DNA from: Lawsonibacter sp900754605
GTDB taxonomy: Bacteria > Bacillota > Clostridia > Oscillospirales > Oscillospiraceae
Direction of reading: 5' to 3'
NCBI GenBank assembly: GCA_037257225.1
Contig: JAYCWP010000036.1
Coordinates: forward strand, 62,001 to 126,000
Length of the DNA stretch: 64,000 nucleotides
The notes below the pieces were generated by a model. That model did no database searches, was not told the DNA's origin, and was given only the letters and a program-made list of their open reading frames with translations. Shown here piece after piece: positions 42,253 to 51,631 of this stretch. How positions within the stretch are numbered: position 1 is the stretch's first letter; every line of letters begins with the position of its first letter. Position numbers and translations under genes: made by a program.

Positions 42253-43281
42253 ATGATGAAGAAGAAGCTTGCTCTTGTCTTGGCGATGGCCATGACCGCC
42301 AGCCTGGCACTGACTGGCTGCGGTGGCGGCAATGATGCCGGTTCCGGCTCTGGCTCTGGTGCTGTGTCGGGTTCCGGCTCCGGCTCCAGCGCTCCCGTGT
42401 CTGCGGACAAGAGCACCCAGGTTCTGGCAACTGGTGGCACCACCGGCACTTACTACGGTGTTGGCTCTGCCATGATGAACGTCCTGAACCCTCTGCTGAC
42501 CCTGACTGAGTTGAACGTGACCTCTACCGGCGCGTCCAAGGACAATGTCGAGGGCATTACCGATGACGAGTATGGCCTGGCCATCCTTCAGTCTGACGTT
42601 CTGACCTATGCTCACGAGGGCACCAATGTGTTCAGTGCTCCTGAGACGGATGCCCTGTGGGTGGCCGGTCTATATAACGAGACCGTTCAGATCACCGCTA
42701 AGGGTGGCATCACCAGCGTTGACCAGCTGAAGGGCAAGGCCGTCTGCGTGGGCGACCAGGGCTCCGGTACGGAGTTCAACGCCTATCAGGTGCTGGAGGC
42801 CTATGGCATGACTGCTGATGACATCAAGGTTGTCCACGCCAACTTCGGCGAGGCCTCTGAGATGCTGAAGAACGGCCAGATCGACGCCGCCTTCACCGTG
42901 GCCGGCGCCCCCACCACCGCCATCACCGAGTTGGCGACCAGCGGCATGGACTTCTCCATGGTCAGCCTTGACCAGGAGCACGTTGATGCTCTGCATGAGA
43001 AGTACCCCTTCCTGGTTCAGGAGAACCTGCCTGGCGGCACCTATGACGGCGTTGACACTGAGACCATTTGTGTGGCCGTCGAGGCCGCTCTGGTCGCTTC
43101 CACCGACATGAGCGAGGACGCCGTGTACGAGCTGACCAAGACCATGTTCGAGAACCTGGAGGATCTGGGTGCTTCCCACGACAAGTTTAAGCTGGTCAGT
43201 GCGGAGAAGGCTGCCGAGAACGGTTCCGTCCCCATGCATCCCGGCGCTGAGAAGTACTATAAGGAGATCGGCCTGCTGTAA
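42253..43281 (+). CDS. TAXI-family TRAP transporter solute-binding lipoprotein
   Basis: 342 residues. A lipoprotein signal ends in LALTGCGGG, followed by a Gly/Ser/Ala linker. The domain starts VLATGGTTGTYYGVGSAMMN, the TAXI hallmark, and continues with GVGDQGSGTE-like VCVGDQGSGTEFNAYQVL (in part). It binds a small acid outside the cell (glutamate, succinate or similar in known cases) and hands it to the fused permease. Start: first of two ATGs after GGAGGA; 42256 is equally possible. First gene of an operon of three. Confidence 0.93.
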   Translation: MMKKKLALVLAMAMTASLALTGCGGGNDAGSGSGSGAVSGSGSGSSAPVSADKSTQVLATGGTTGTYYGVGSAMMNVLNPLLTLTELNVTSTGASKDNVEGITDDEYGLAILQSDVLTYAHEGTNVFSAPETDALWVAGLYNETVQITAKGGITSVDQLKGKAVCVGDQGSGTEFNAYQVLEAYGMTADDIKVVHANFGEASEMLKNGQIDAAFTVAGAPTTAITELATSGMDFSMVSLDQEHVDALHEKYPFLVQENLPGGTYDGVDTETICVAVEAALVASTDMSEDAVYELTKTMFENLEDLGASHDKFKLVSAEKAAENGSVPMHPGAEKYYKEIGLL

Positions 43282-43301
43282 TCCTTACAGCAGAAACTGA
43301 T

Positions 43302-43877
43302 TTGTTTCGAACACATCGAAAGCTGGCCGTCGCAGTGGTAGCACTGGCTGCTATGGCTGCGGCGGCCATTCTCTTTCTGGTATCCAGTGCTGGATGGTAT
43401 CTCGTCGTATCGGACGGGAAGAGTGGCGAGGAACTGGCCAGGTATCCTCTGAAGCCAGGAGAGCAATTTGCCATCGGATTCATTCATTCTGTCAATCTTC
43501 GGCCTCTGATTGACGTCTATGAGGTGTCAGAGGACGGAAAAATGTATGCCGAGGAGACGATCTATTATCAATTTGGCGCAGGAGTCCAGACGGAAGTGGG
43601 TTCGGGAGAGACCATGACCTTGGGTGAGGACGGCGCAATCATTGTAGGAAACATCCATCAAGAGTTTGAACAGTTCACCTGTTCGGTGGGAATGGTGTCG
43701 GACCGGACCCTAATGCTGGGAGACATTCACCCGGATTACCCGGAGATCAAGCCGCTTGTTGGGGTGTTTACTGACCAGCTGGAGCAGCAGGTGGGTGATG
43801 TGAAGATCATTAGTCTGAGCAATTTGTGTGGAAGAAGGTCAATCGTGTCATTTCAATATGAGCATCGGTTGTTTTAA
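43302..43877 (+). CDS. DUF1850 protein of the TAXI-TRAP locus
   Basis: 191 residues. An N-terminal membrane helix (about 8-28) precedes an outside domain with FAIGFIHSVNLRPLIDVYEV, the family's IHSV-xxxxVxD/E signature, and ISLSNLCGRRSIVSF. DUF1850 genes stand between the binding protein and permease in many TAXI operons. Its function is unknown. The start seems to be a TTG at 43302 with a poor RBS, so translation may be coupled to the gene before, 20 bases away. Confidence 0.82.
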   Translation: MFRTHRKLAVAVVALAAMAAAAILFLVSSAGWYLVVSDGKSGEELARYPLKPGEQFAIGFIHSVNLRPLIDVYEVSEDGKMYAEETIYYQFGAGVQTEVGSGETMTLGEDGAIIVGNIHQEFEQFTCSVGMVSDRTLMLGDIHPDYPEIKPLVGVFTDQLEQQVGDVKIISLSNLCGRRSIVSFQYEHRLF

Positions 43878-43901
43878 AAAAGCTGGAGGAGGAGACTCAA
43901 T

Positions 43902-46058
43902 ATGGCTGAACAAGAGAAGCAGACTGTAAACACCGCGCCAGCGGATGTGGAAGTCGGCTCCGCAGAAGACGTAGAAGCGGTCATGAAAAAATATGACCGC
44001 GAATCCAATGTCCGAATTTGGACGGGCCTTCCTGCACGGGTAGTCCGTTACGGGATGGCTCTATTCATGCTGATGATGATTTGGGTCAGTATGTTTTCCA
44101 CTTGGGAGGGCAGCGTGCGCCGCTGTTTCTTCTTGGGCGTTGTTTTGGCGTTTGTATTTATCATGTATCCCATCAACAAAAACATGAAGCTCAAACCCAA
44201 TCATATTCCTTTTTATGATATCGTTCTGCTTGTGGTGGCAGTTGGCGTCTATTTCTATCAGATCATTTTCAAAGAGGAACTGATTGCAATGGGGCGCCGC
44301 ATCGGCACTCCCCAGATTATCATCGGTATCATTGCGATCCTGGTGCTGGTAGAGGCCTGCCGCCGGGTTGTCGGTATCCCCATTATCATTGTGGCAGCTG
44401 CTTTTGTTGCCTACACATTGCTGCCTATGGGTGCTGACAAGCCCCTGCAAGGCACAATTTATAACTTGGTCTATACTACCAACGGTATCATTGGTACCCC
44501 CATTCAGGTCTGCTCCACGTACATCTTCTTGTTCGTGCTGTTTGGATCTTTCTTGGAGGCTACCGGTATCGCTGCGTTCTTCATTGACTGTGCTAACAGC
44601 ATCGCTGGTGCAGCTACTGGCGGTCCCGCCAAGGTGGCTGTTATCTCCTCTGCCCTGTGCGGCATGGTGTCCGGCTCTTCCGTGGGTAACACCGTGACCA
44701 CCGGTGCAGTTACCATTCCCCTGATGAAGCGGACTGGCTATCCCCCTGAATTTGCTGGCGCCGTCGAAGCAGCATCCTCCACTGGCGGACAGATCATGCC
44801 CCCCATCATGGGCGCCGCTGCCTTCCTGATGGCAGAGATGACCGGTACAGAGTATGCTGACATCTTGGTGCGTGCTATCCTGCCTGCGGCTCTGTACTTC
44901 ACCGGCATTTTCCTAATGGTCCACTTTAAAGCCAAGTCTATCGGCCTGAAGGGTCTGGACAAGGACTCCCTGCCCAAGGGCAAGGATATTTTCCCCAAGC
45001 TCTATCTGCTGCTGCCTCTGATTGTCCTGGTGTTCATGGTGATCCAGAGCGGCACCTTCACCATGGCATACAGCGCCGTTGTTGCCTGCCTGGTGGCCAT
45101 CGTGGCTGGTATGGCTGACAAGGAGACTGGCTCTAAGAAGTTTGTGATGATGGTCCCGTCCATTCCCCTGTTGGTCTATGCACTGGGCAAAGTCTATCTG
45201 CCTGATCTGGTTCCTGGCTTTGCTGACTCCCTGGAGATGCAGGAGACCTTCACACTGGCCTGCTTCGGTATTTTCTTTGTGCTGGTGGTAGCCTGCCATC
45301 TGATCAGCAAGCCCAATATGCAGAATGTTGGCACTTACATCAGCGCCCTCGAGAGCGGCACCAAGAGCACCCTGTCCGTGGGCGTGGCCTGCGGCATGGC
45401 CGGCATCATTGCTGGCGTGGTGACCTACACTGGCCTGGGTCAGATTCTGATCAATGCCATCGTAGGCATCGCGGGTGGTCACCTGATCATTGCCTTGGTT
45501 TTGACTATGATCTGCTGTGTCATCCTGGGCATGGGTGTTCCCACAACTGCAAACTACATCATCATGGCCACCACCTGTGCGCCCATCCTGATTAAGATGG
45601 GTCTGCCGGTCTTGGCTGCCCACTTCTTCGTGTTCTACTTTGGCATCGTGGCTGATATTACTCCTCCTGTGGCTCTGGCTGCCTATGCTGGCTCCGCCAT
45701 CGCTAAGGCTCCCCCCATGAAGACTGCGTTCAACGCCACCCGTCTGGCCATCGCTGCCTTCATCATCCCCTATATCTTTGCGTACAGCCCCATCATGCTG
45801 TTTATTGGGGATAATGTGGGTCCCTTTGATGTGATCAAGGTTGTTATTACCTCCTTCGGTGGTATGTTCCTGATTGCTGCTGGTCTGATTGGATTTATGC
45901 TTCAGAAGCTGAATATTATGCTCAGAGTAGTCAGCGTGGCTGCCGGCTTGATGATGATTCATCCCGGTACGTTGACTGACGTGATTGGTATCGCGATTCT
46001 GGTTGCTATCCTGGCGTATCAAATCATTTCTGAGAAGCGCCATGCGGCGGTTGCGTAA
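43902..46058 (+). CDS. TRAP transporter permease, fused 4TM-12TM type
   Basis: 718-residue membrane protein. The first part (about 40-180) is the small DctQ-like unit and the rest is the DctM-like unit. Key segments are FGSFLEATGIAAFFIDCANSIAG (in parts), GGPAKVAVISSALCGMVSGSSVGNTVTTGAVTIP (parts) and GMGVPTTANYIIMATTCAP, all typical of TAXI-type TRAP permeases. A sodium or proton gradient drives uptake. RBS: GGAGGAGAC. It ends the operon before a terminator. Confidence 0.95.
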   Translation: MAEQEKQTVNTAPADVEVGSAEDVEAVMKKYDRESNVRIWTGLPARVVRYGMALFMLMMIWVSMFSTWEGSVRRCFFLGVVLAFVFIMYPINKNMKLKPNHIPFYDIVLLVVAVGVYFYQIIFKEELIAMGRRIGTPQIIIGIIAILVLVEACRRVVGIPIIIVAAAFVAYTLLPMGADKPLQGTIYNLVYTTNGIIGTPIQVCSTYIFLFVLFGSFLEATGIAAFFIDCANSIAGAATGGPAKVAVISSALCGMVSGSSVGNTVTTGAVTIPLMKRTGYPPEFAGAVEAASSTGGQIMPPIMGAAAFLMAEMTGTEYADILVRAILPAALYFTGIFLMVHFKAKSIGLKGLDKDSLPKGKDIFPKLYLLLPLIVLVFMVIQSGTFTMAYSAVVACLVAIVAGMADKETGSKKFVMMVPSIPLLVYALGKVYLPDLVPGFADSLEMQETFTLACFGIFFVLVVACHLISKPNMQNVGTYISALESGTKSTLSVGVACGMAGIIAGVVTYTGLGQILINAIVGIAGGHLIIALVLTMICCVILGMGVPTTANYIIMATTCAPILIKMGLPVLAAHFFVFYFGIVADITPPVALAAYAGSAIAKAPPMKTAFNATRLAIAAFIIPYIFAYSPIMLFIGDNVGPFDVIKVVITSFGGMFLIAAGLIGFMLQKLNIMLRVVSVAAGLMMIHPGTLTDVIGIAILVAILAYQIISEKRHAAVA

Positions 46059-46085
46059 CTGCTTACAGCTGTTTGTGTGGATCAA

Positions 46086-46121
46086 GCGCACCCCTTTTCC
46101 AAGGAGAAGGGGTGCGTTTTT
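46086..46121 (+). terminator. Terminator after the TRAP operon
   Basis: CGCACCCCTT pairs with AAGGGGTGCG around a short loop (with an inner CCAAGG), followed by TTTTTATAT. Confidence 0.9.
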
Positions 46122-46268
46122 ATATAGGGAATCGGGAGCGATTGTTGAAAAAGAGGAAACTGACTTTTTCGACCGGCTGCTTCTTTACTTTTTCCTCAGC
46201 TTCGGATATAATAATTGGGCTGAATTTGGAATTTCAACAACTGAGATGGAATGAGAGTGAGGACCATT

Positions 46269-47390
46269 ATGCTTCAATTCGACGAATATAAGGTCAAGCT
46301 GAACAATTTGGCTCCCACCCTGGAGGAACTGGGCAGGGCCCTGGATCTGGAGGGGGCGGAGCGAGAGCTGGATATGCTCCAGGCGGAGTCTGCCGCTGAT
46401 GGGTTCTGGAACAACTTGGAGAAGGCCCAGAAGGTGCAGCAGCGCATCAAGACTCTCCAGAATAAGGTGGACAAACAGCACAAGCGCTGCCAGGAGTGGG
46501 ATGATCTGATGGCTCTGTGCGAGATGGGAAATGAGTTTGAGGACGAGTCTCTGGTACCAGAGTTGGAGGAAGGCTTTGCTCAGCTGGAGCGGGATATGGA
46601 AGAAGCGCGCCTCCAGACTCTGCTCACGGGAGAGTATGATAGTTCCAATGTCATCCTGACCATCCACCCAGGTGCTGGTGGAACAGAGGCCCAGGATTGG
46701 GCCCAAATGCTCTACCGCATGTACACCCGCTGGACAGAGCGTCACGGTTTTACCTATCAGATCATGGACTATCAGGACGGTGACGAGGCGGGTATTAAGT
46801 CGGCTACTATTATGATTGAGGGAGAAAATGCCTACGGCTACCTTCGGGGAGAGCACGGTGTTCACCGCTTGGTGCGGGTGTCTCCCTTTGATGCCAATGC
46901 CCGGCGGCAGACCTCCTTTGCCTCGGTAGAAGTCATGCCTGACCTTCCGGAGGATGTAGAAATCGAGATCCGACCGGAGGATATCGAGATGCAGGTCTAC
47001 CGTGCCTCTGGCGCAGGCGGCCAGCACGTCAATAAGACCTCCTCCGCTGTCCGTCTGATCCACAAGCCCACCGGCGTGGTGGTGGCCAGTCAGCAGGAAC
47101 GCAGCCAGTTCCAGAATAAGGACAACTGTATGAAAATGCTGCGAGCCAAGCTGGTAGAACTCCAAATGCAGGAGAAGGCGGAGAAAATCTCTGACCTGAA
47201 GGGTGTCCAGCTGAAGATAGAGTGGGGCAGTCAGATCCGCTCTTATGTGTTCATGCCCTATCAGCTGGTGAAAGATAACCGTACGGCCTATGAGACCAGC
47301 GCGATCAGCAGTGTGATGGACGGGGATCTGGATGGATTCATCAATGCATATCTGACAGCTGAGGCTACTGGGAATTGGGCAACTAAATAA
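46269..47390 (+). CDS. prfB: Peptide chain release factor 2, without programmed frameshift
   Basis: 373 residues. RF2 ends translation at UAA and UGA. The GGQ loop is in RASGAGGQHVNKTSSAVR and the stop-codon motif SPF is in VRVSPFDANARR. The reading frame is continuous through ELGRALDLEGAERELD, where most bacteria have an in-frame TGA and a +1 frameshift for self-control. The start at 46269 has GTGAGG seven bases upstream and gives the usual MLQFDEYKVKL; a longer start at 46251 has a poor RBS. It is a single-gene unit ahead of a terminator. Confidence 0.95.
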   Translation: MLQFDEYKVKLNNLAPTLEELGRALDLEGAERELDMLQAESAADGFWNNLEKAQKVQQRIKTLQNKVDKQHKRCQEWDDLMALCEMGNEFEDESLVPELEEGFAQLERDMEEARLQTLLTGEYDSSNVILTIHPGAGGTEAQDWAQMLYRMYTRWTERHGFTYQIMDYQDGDEAGIKSATIMIEGENAYGYLRGEHGVHRLVRVSPFDANARRQTSFASVEVMPDLPEDVEIEIRPEDIEMQVYRASGAGGQHVNKTSSAVRLIHKPTGVVVASQQERSQFQNKDNCMKMLRAKLVELQMQEKAEKISDLKGVQLKIEWGSQIRSYVFMPYQLVKDNRTAYETSAISSVMDGDLDGFINAYLTAEATGNWATK

Positions 47391-47429
47391 AGCGGGATCA
47401 AGAACCCGGATCATATCATTGTATGTTCA

Positions 47430-47456
47430 AAGGGCGGCCAGTTGCGGCCGCCCTTC
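47430..47456 (+). terminator. Terminator after prfB
   Basis: AGGGCGGCC pairs with GGCCGCCCT around a short loop, followed by TCTTAT. Confidence 0.75.
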
Positions 47457-47567
47457 TTATATGGCCTGAGAACCAGGAAAACACCGGGAAGGATGTCGCT
47501 GTAAGCGGAAAAATGCACAAATCTGTATGAATTATCAGAAAGTTCATACTTCTAAACGGAAAGGGAC

Positions 47568-47596
47568 TTGACGGAGGCCACGTTTCCGTGTATAGT
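47568..47596 (+). promoter_or_regulatory. Promoter of the M23 peptidase gene
   Basis: -35 TTGACG (47568-47573), 17-base spacer, -10 TATAGT (47591-47596). Confidence 0.75.
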
Positions 47597-47660
47597 TTCG
47601 TTTGTAACCATTTTGTAATCTTTTCTTTTCCAGTCTGTCACTTTTTCAGGCGGGAGAAAT

Positions 47661-49193
47661 GTGTGCACGAGGCCATATATGGAAAATGCGATGAAACAAT
47701 CGAATACAGAACCTCCCCGCCGCCCTGAGAACCGAGGATTGCGGGAACGCTGGGAACAATTTAAGGAAGAGGCCCCTATCTATTGGAAGGCTTTCCAGGA
47801 GTGGGCCCGGATCCATGGACGACGGGCGGCCCATCAAGTCCACAATGTGGTGGCAGGCAACCGGGCTGCGGGGCCAGTCTCTTTTCTGGTTTGCTCTGCT
47901 GCCCTGGCAGTGGCTTTGACTTTGACAACGTTGTACTCCCCAAGCTATGCAGTGACGTTGGACGGCGAGCCGGTTGGCGTGGTAGCTGACGAAGGAATGG
48001 TACAGAAGGCGATCAAGAGCGTAGAGGAGACTGGCAGTCAGCTGCTTGGCTATGACTACCAGGTGGAGGGGAATCTGGAATATGAATTTGCCCTGAGCCT
48101 GCGTTCCGATCTGACTACCCCAGAGGAGCTTCAGAATTATTTTTATAATCAGCTGGACGCAGTCAGCGGTGAACTGCGGAAGTATCAGGTTTTGGTGGAC
48201 GGCCAGAAGGTGGGGGCAGTCAAGGACGAGGACTCTCTGAATCAGCTGCTGGATAGTATGAAGGCCCGGTATACCACAGAAAATACAGTATCTGTGCGTT
48301 TCCTAGACACTGTTGCCACAGAGCCGGTGTATGAGGTGAACGACCTGATGACCATTCGGGAGATGGAAAAGGCGCTTCAAGCCAGCGGCAATGGCTCCAC
48401 CACCTATACTGTGGTGGCGGGAGATACCTTTAATGCCATTGCGTATGCCAATGATATGTCGGTAAGCGACCTGAAAGCATTGAATCCTGCGGTAGATATC
48501 AACCGCTTGATGGTGGGTGATGTGCTCAACGTCAAAGAACTCACACCTCTTCTCTCGGTCGAGACAGTGGACGATGTGACCTATGTGGAATCTATCCCAT
48601 GCCCGGTGGAGGAGGTCAAGGACGCTTCCATGTACAAGGGGAATAGTAAGATCGTCACACAGGGAGTAGAGGGTGAGGCCCAGGTGGATGCCACGATCAC
48701 CTATGTCAATGGTCAGGAGACTGGGCGGGTCATCAACAACACGACCACATTGCGGGAGCCGACCAAGACGGTAAAAGCGATCGGGACAAAGGAAAAGCCC
48801 AAGACGGCGTCCTCTGGAAGTTATCAGTGGCCGATTCGGGGAAGGATCACCTCCTACTTTGGAGGACGATATATCTTTGGCAGTTACAGTTATCACTCTG
48901 GAATCGATATTTCTGCCTCTTATGGCGCGGCCGTCCGGGCTGCAGATGGCGGTACGGTTACCTATGCAGGCTACAAAGGCAGCTATGGTAAATTGGTGAT
49001 CATCACGCACGATAACGGAACACAGACCTATTATGGACACAACTCTTCGCTGCTTGTTTCTGCTGGACAGAAAGTGTACAAAGGACAGCAAATCGCTAAG
49101 GCGGGCAGTACCGGGCGCTCCACAGGTGTCCACTGTCATTTTGAGGTTCGGGTCCGCGGGTCATCGGTCAATCCGCTGTCTTATCTGCCCTGA
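47661..49193 (+). CDS. M23 endopeptidase with LysM and G5 domains
   Basis: 510 residues. A cytoplasmic basic start, a membrane helix (about 73-95), a long linker, a LysM domain (YTVVAGDTFNAIAYANDMS and DVLNV, about 250-295), a G5 domain (ITYVNGQETGRVINNTTTL, about 345-385) and a C-terminal M23 lysostaphin-like domain. Zinc ligands are in YHSGIDI and HCHFEVRV. It should cut peptidoglycan cross-links at the wall. The first possible start is GTG at 47661 with GCGGGAG upstream; ATG 47679 or 47691 are alternatives. Its promoter is next to it and it is transcribed alone. Confidence 0.92.
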   Translation: MCTRPYMENAMKQSNTEPPRRPENRGLRERWEQFKEEAPIYWKAFQEWARIHGRRAAHQVHNVVAGNRAAGPVSFLVCSAALAVALTLTTLYSPSYAVTLDGEPVGVVADEGMVQKAIKSVEETGSQLLGYDYQVEGNLEYEFALSLRSDLTTPEELQNYFYNQLDAVSGELRKYQVLVDGQKVGAVKDEDSLNQLLDSMKARYTTENTVSVRFLDTVATEPVYEVNDLMTIREMEKALQASGNGSTTYTVVAGDTFNAIAYANDMSVSDLKALNPAVDINRLMVGDVLNVKELTPLLSVETVDDVTYVESIPCPVEEVKDASMYKGNSKIVTQGVEGEAQVDATITYVNGQETGRVINNTTTLREPTKTVKAIGTKEKPKTASSGSYQWPIRGRITSYFGGRYIFGSYSYHSGIDISASYGAAVRAADGGTVTYAGYKGSYGKLVIITHDNGTQTYYGHNSSLLVSAGQKVYKGQQIAKAGSTGRSTGVHCHFEVRVRGSSVNPLSYLP

Positions 49194-49239
49194 TTAGGAT
49201 AGAGTGTACCAAAATCAGGAGGCAGAGTATGGAAGAACT

Positions 49240-49272
49240 GACCCGGCCGCCCTGTTTGGGGTGGCCGGGTCA
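49240..49272 (+). terminator. Terminator after the M23 gene
   Basis: GACCCGGCC (49240-49248) pairs with GGCCGGGTC (49263-49271). The T content after it is modest. Confidence 0.7.
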
Positions 49273-49305
49273 ACAACTTATTCGGAAAGTCATGGAATTT
49301 TGTTC

Positions 49306-49334
49306 TTGCAAATTGCGCAGGTTTCTTGTATAAT
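49306..49334 (+). promoter_or_regulatory. Promoter of tRNA-Leu
   Basis: -35 TTGCAA (49306-49311), 17-base spacer, -10 TATAAT (49329-49334). The start is a few bases before the tRNA. Confidence 0.85.
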
Positions 49335-49347
49335 GTGACCTGTACCG

Positions 49348-49434
49348 GCCGGTGTGATGGAATTGGTAGACGTAGTGGACTCAAAATCCACCGCTGGCGA
49401 CAGCGTACCGGTTCGAGTCCGGTCACCGGCACCA
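49348..49434 (+). tRNA. tRNA-Leu (anticodon CAA), CCA encoded
   Basis: Acceptor arm GCCGGTG pairs with CACCGGC, then discriminator A and CCA. The D arm has GGAATTGGTAGAC. The anticodon stem GTGGA / TCCAC encloses loop CTCAAAA, so the anticodon is CAA (reads UUG). A class II long variable arm (GCTGGCGACAGC) and T arm GGTTCGAGTCC follow. It reads leucine codons and stands alone. Confidence 0.95.
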
Positions 49435-49473
49435 AGTCGGAGCAAATGTTATGACGTTTGCTCCGACTTTTTT
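49435..49473 (+). terminator. Terminator after tRNA-Leu
   Basis: AGTCGGAGCAAA (49435-49446) pairs with TTTGCTCCGACT (49457-49468), followed by TTTTTT. Confidence 0.92.
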
Positions 49474-49590
49474 GCACAAGTCAGATTGTGATTGTTTCTC
49501 TGATCCCCTCAATGCCAGAGCCGCTTCATTGAAATTTGGTATTGTGCTGCCTTATGGGCGGTGTTTTTGATTTACTTGTAAAGTAGTACC

Positions 49591-49619
49591 TTGCAGTTTT
49601 CCTGCGCTTGTCTTATAAT
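49591..49619 (+). promoter_or_regulatory. Promoter of the transketolase operon
   Basis: -35 TTGCAG (49591-49596), 17-base spacer, consensus -10 TATAAT (49614-49619). Confidence 0.8.
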
Positions 49620-49706
49620 GAGGGTCAGAACAGAAAATCGCATCTTCCGGGGTCGGCCTGGATATTTCCCCCGCACTTCAGCGGGAGGTTAGAGAAGGAG
49701 TATGCT

Positions 49707-50552
49707 ATGACAGCCAACGAAAAGAAGCAACTGATGGCCACGGCCTGCAAGGTGCGCATGGGTGTGATCAAGGGGACCCACGCGGCCAAGGCCGGCCATC
49801 CTGGCGGGAGCCTGTCCGCCGCAGATCTGTTCACCTACCTGTACTGCAAGGAGCTGAATGTGGAGCCCAAAGATCCCAAGTGGGCGGACCGGGACCGCTT
49901 TGTGCTGTCCAAGGGCCACACTGCCCCCGGCCTGTATGCGGCACTGGCGCTCCGGGGCTTTTTCCCTGAGGAGGACCTGCTGACGCTGCGGCACATTGGG
50001 AGCTATCTCCAGGGCCATCCCAACATGAACACAGTGCCTGGAGTAGATATGTCCACCGGGTCCCTGGGCCAGGGCATATCCGCTGCCTGTGGTATGGCGC
50101 TGGCAGCCCGGCAGCAGGGCAAGTCCTGCCGAGTGTACACCCTGTTGGGTGACGGTGAGATCCAGGAGGGCCAGGTGTGGGAGGCCATGATGTTTGCCCA
50201 CCACTATAAGCTGGACAACCTGTGCGTCATCATCGACAACAATGGCCTTCAGATCGATGGAAATGTGGCGGATGTCATGAGCCCCTATCCCATCCCGGAG
50301 AAGCTGCGTGCCTTTGGCTTTGAGGTGGCAGAGATCGACGGCCATGACTTTGAGCAGATGGAGTCTGCCTTCGCTAAGGCCCGGGAGACCAAGGGCGTTC
50401 CCTTTGCCATCGTGATGAAGACGACCAAGGGCAAGGGCGTCAGCTTTATGGAGAACCAGGCCGGCTGGCATGGCAAGGCTCCCAATGATGAGGAATATGA
50501 GATCGCCATGAAGGAGCTGAGCGCTCAGCTGGCGGAAGTGGAGGCGATGTAA
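49707..50552 (+). CDS. Transketolase, N-terminal subunit
   Basis: 281 residues, the thiamine-diphosphate-binding half of a split transketolase that moves two-carbon units in the pentose phosphate route. Motifs are KAGHPGGSLSAADLFTYLY, LSKGHTAPGLYAALALRG and GDGEIQEGQVWEAMMFA with the NNNGLQIDG-type Mg site IIDNNGLQIDG. The start is set at ATG with AAGGAG upstream, although the frame runs on to 49608 across the promoter. It is one base from the C-terminal partner gene, so they form one unit. Confidence 0.95.
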   Translation: MTANEKKQLMATACKVRMGVIKGTHAAKAGHPGGSLSAADLFTYLYCKELNVEPKDPKWADRDRFVLSKGHTAPGLYAALALRGFFPEEDLLTLRHIGSYLQGHPNMNTVPGVDMSTGSLGQGISAACGMALAARQQGKSCRVYTLLGDGEIQEGQVWEAMMFAHHYKLDNLCVIIDNNGLQIDGNVADVMSPYPIPEKLRAFGFEVAEIDGHDFEQMESAFAKARETKGVPFAIVMKTTKGKGVSFMENQAGWHGKAPNDEEYEIAMKELSAQLAEVEAM

Positions 50553-50553
50553 G

Positions 50554-51495
50554 ATGGCGGATGTGAAGAAGATCGCGACCCGTGAAAGCTACGGGAACGC
50601 CCTGAAGGAACTGGGCGCGGAGCATGACAACCTGATCGTCTTTGATGCCGATCTGGCTGGCTCCACCAAGACCGGTGTGTTCAAAAAGGCCTATCCCGAC
50701 CGGCACTTCAACTGCGGCATCGCCGAGGGGAACATGATGGCAGTGGCTGCCGGTGCAGCCTCCATGGGTATGGTGGTATTTGCCTCCAGCTTTGCCATGT
50801 TTGCCGCCGGGCGTGCTTTTGAGCAGATCCGCAACTCCATCGGCTATCCCCACCTGAACGTCAAGATCGGCGCCACCCACGGCGGTATCTCTGTGGGCGA
50901 GGACGGCGCTTCCCACCAGTGCTGCGAGGACTTTGCTCTGATGCGGTCCATTCCCGGCATGGTGGTCATGTCCCCTGCGGACGATGTGGAGGCCAAGGCT
51001 GCTGTTAAGGCTGCCTATGCCCACCAGGGCCCCGTCTACCTGCGCTTCGGTCGGCTGGCTGTGCCTGTGCTCCACGAGGAGGAGGGCTTCCAGTTTGAGA
51101 TTGGAAAGGGCGAGGTTCTGCGGGATGGCAGCGATGTGGCCATCATTGCCACTGGCCTGATGGTAGCGGAGGCTGTGGAAGCTGCCAAGGTGCTGGCTGA
51201 GGCGGGGATCTCTGCCCGGGTTATCAATATCTGCACGATCAAGCCTTTGGACGAGGAACTGGTGGTCAAGGCCGCTAAAGAGTGCGGTAAGGTCATCACC
51301 TGTGAGGAGCACTCCGTCATCGGCGGCTTGGGCGAGGCTGTGTGCGCCTGCCTGAGTGAAAAATGCCCTGTTCCTGTGCGCCGTATCGGCATTAACGATG
51401 AGTTCGGACACTCCGGCCCCGCCGCCGCCCTGCTCAAGCAGTTCGGTCTGTCCGCAGAGCATATCGTTGAGGTCGCAAAAGAATTCTGTAAGTAA
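50554..51495 (+). CDS. Transketolase, C-terminal subunit
   Basis: 313 residues, the partner half of the split enzyme. It has DADLAGSTKTGVF, FNCGIAEGNMMAVAAGAASMG (in parts; the Glu that activates thiamine) and the later HGGISVGEDGASHQ. The C-terminal domain ends the protein with FGHSGPAAALLKQFGL. This two-gene layout is common in Firmicutes and Archaea. The start is one base after the stop of the N-terminal subunit gene. A strong hairpin ends the operon. Confidence 0.95.
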   Translation: MADVKKIATRESYGNALKELGAEHDNLIVFDADLAGSTKTGVFKKAYPDRHFNCGIAEGNMMAVAAGAASMGMVVFASSFAMFAAGRAFEQIRNSIGYPHLNVKIGATHGGISVGEDGASHQCCEDFALMRSIPGMVVMSPADDVEAKAAVKAAYAHQGPVYLRFGRLAVPVLHEEEGFQFEIGKGEVLRDGSDVAIIATGLMVAEAVEAAKVLAEAGISARVINICTIKPLDEELVVKAAKECGKVITCEEHSVIGGLGEAVCACLSEKCPVPVRRIGINDEFGHSGPAAALLKQFGLSAEHIVEVAKEFCK

Positions 51496-51560
51496 GTGAT
51501 ATAGCGGATGCTAAGGGGGGCCATCTGGAGCTGTCCCGCTGCACAGAGCGTCCGAACAAA

Positions 51561-51607
51561 ACAGCGCTGGGCCGCACCGTCTGATATACGGTGCGGCCCA
51601 GCGCTTG
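51561..51607. terminator. Bidirectional terminator between transketolase and the PLD-like gene
   Basis: AGCGCTGGGCCGCACCGT pairs with ACGGTGCGGCCCAGCGCT, an 18-bp perfect stem. The minus strand is followed by GTTTTGTTC and the plus strand by TGTTGT. Confidence 0.85.
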
Positions 51608-51631
51608 TTGTATCATGCAGTTGCAGAACGA

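Noticed and set aside
42330..42400. Short direct repeats (GGTTCCGGCTCTGG-like) in the TAXI binding-protein gene
   Set aside because: They encode the Gly/Ser linker after the lipoprotein cysteine; not a repeat element or CRISPR.
44913..46091. Long open frame antisense to the TRAP permease
   Set aside because: His/Gln/Asn-rich, hydrophilic mirror of a membrane protein gene; no family signature.
46185..47414. Long open frame antisense to prfB
   Set aside because: Shadow of prfB, which has clear GGQ and SPF motifs.
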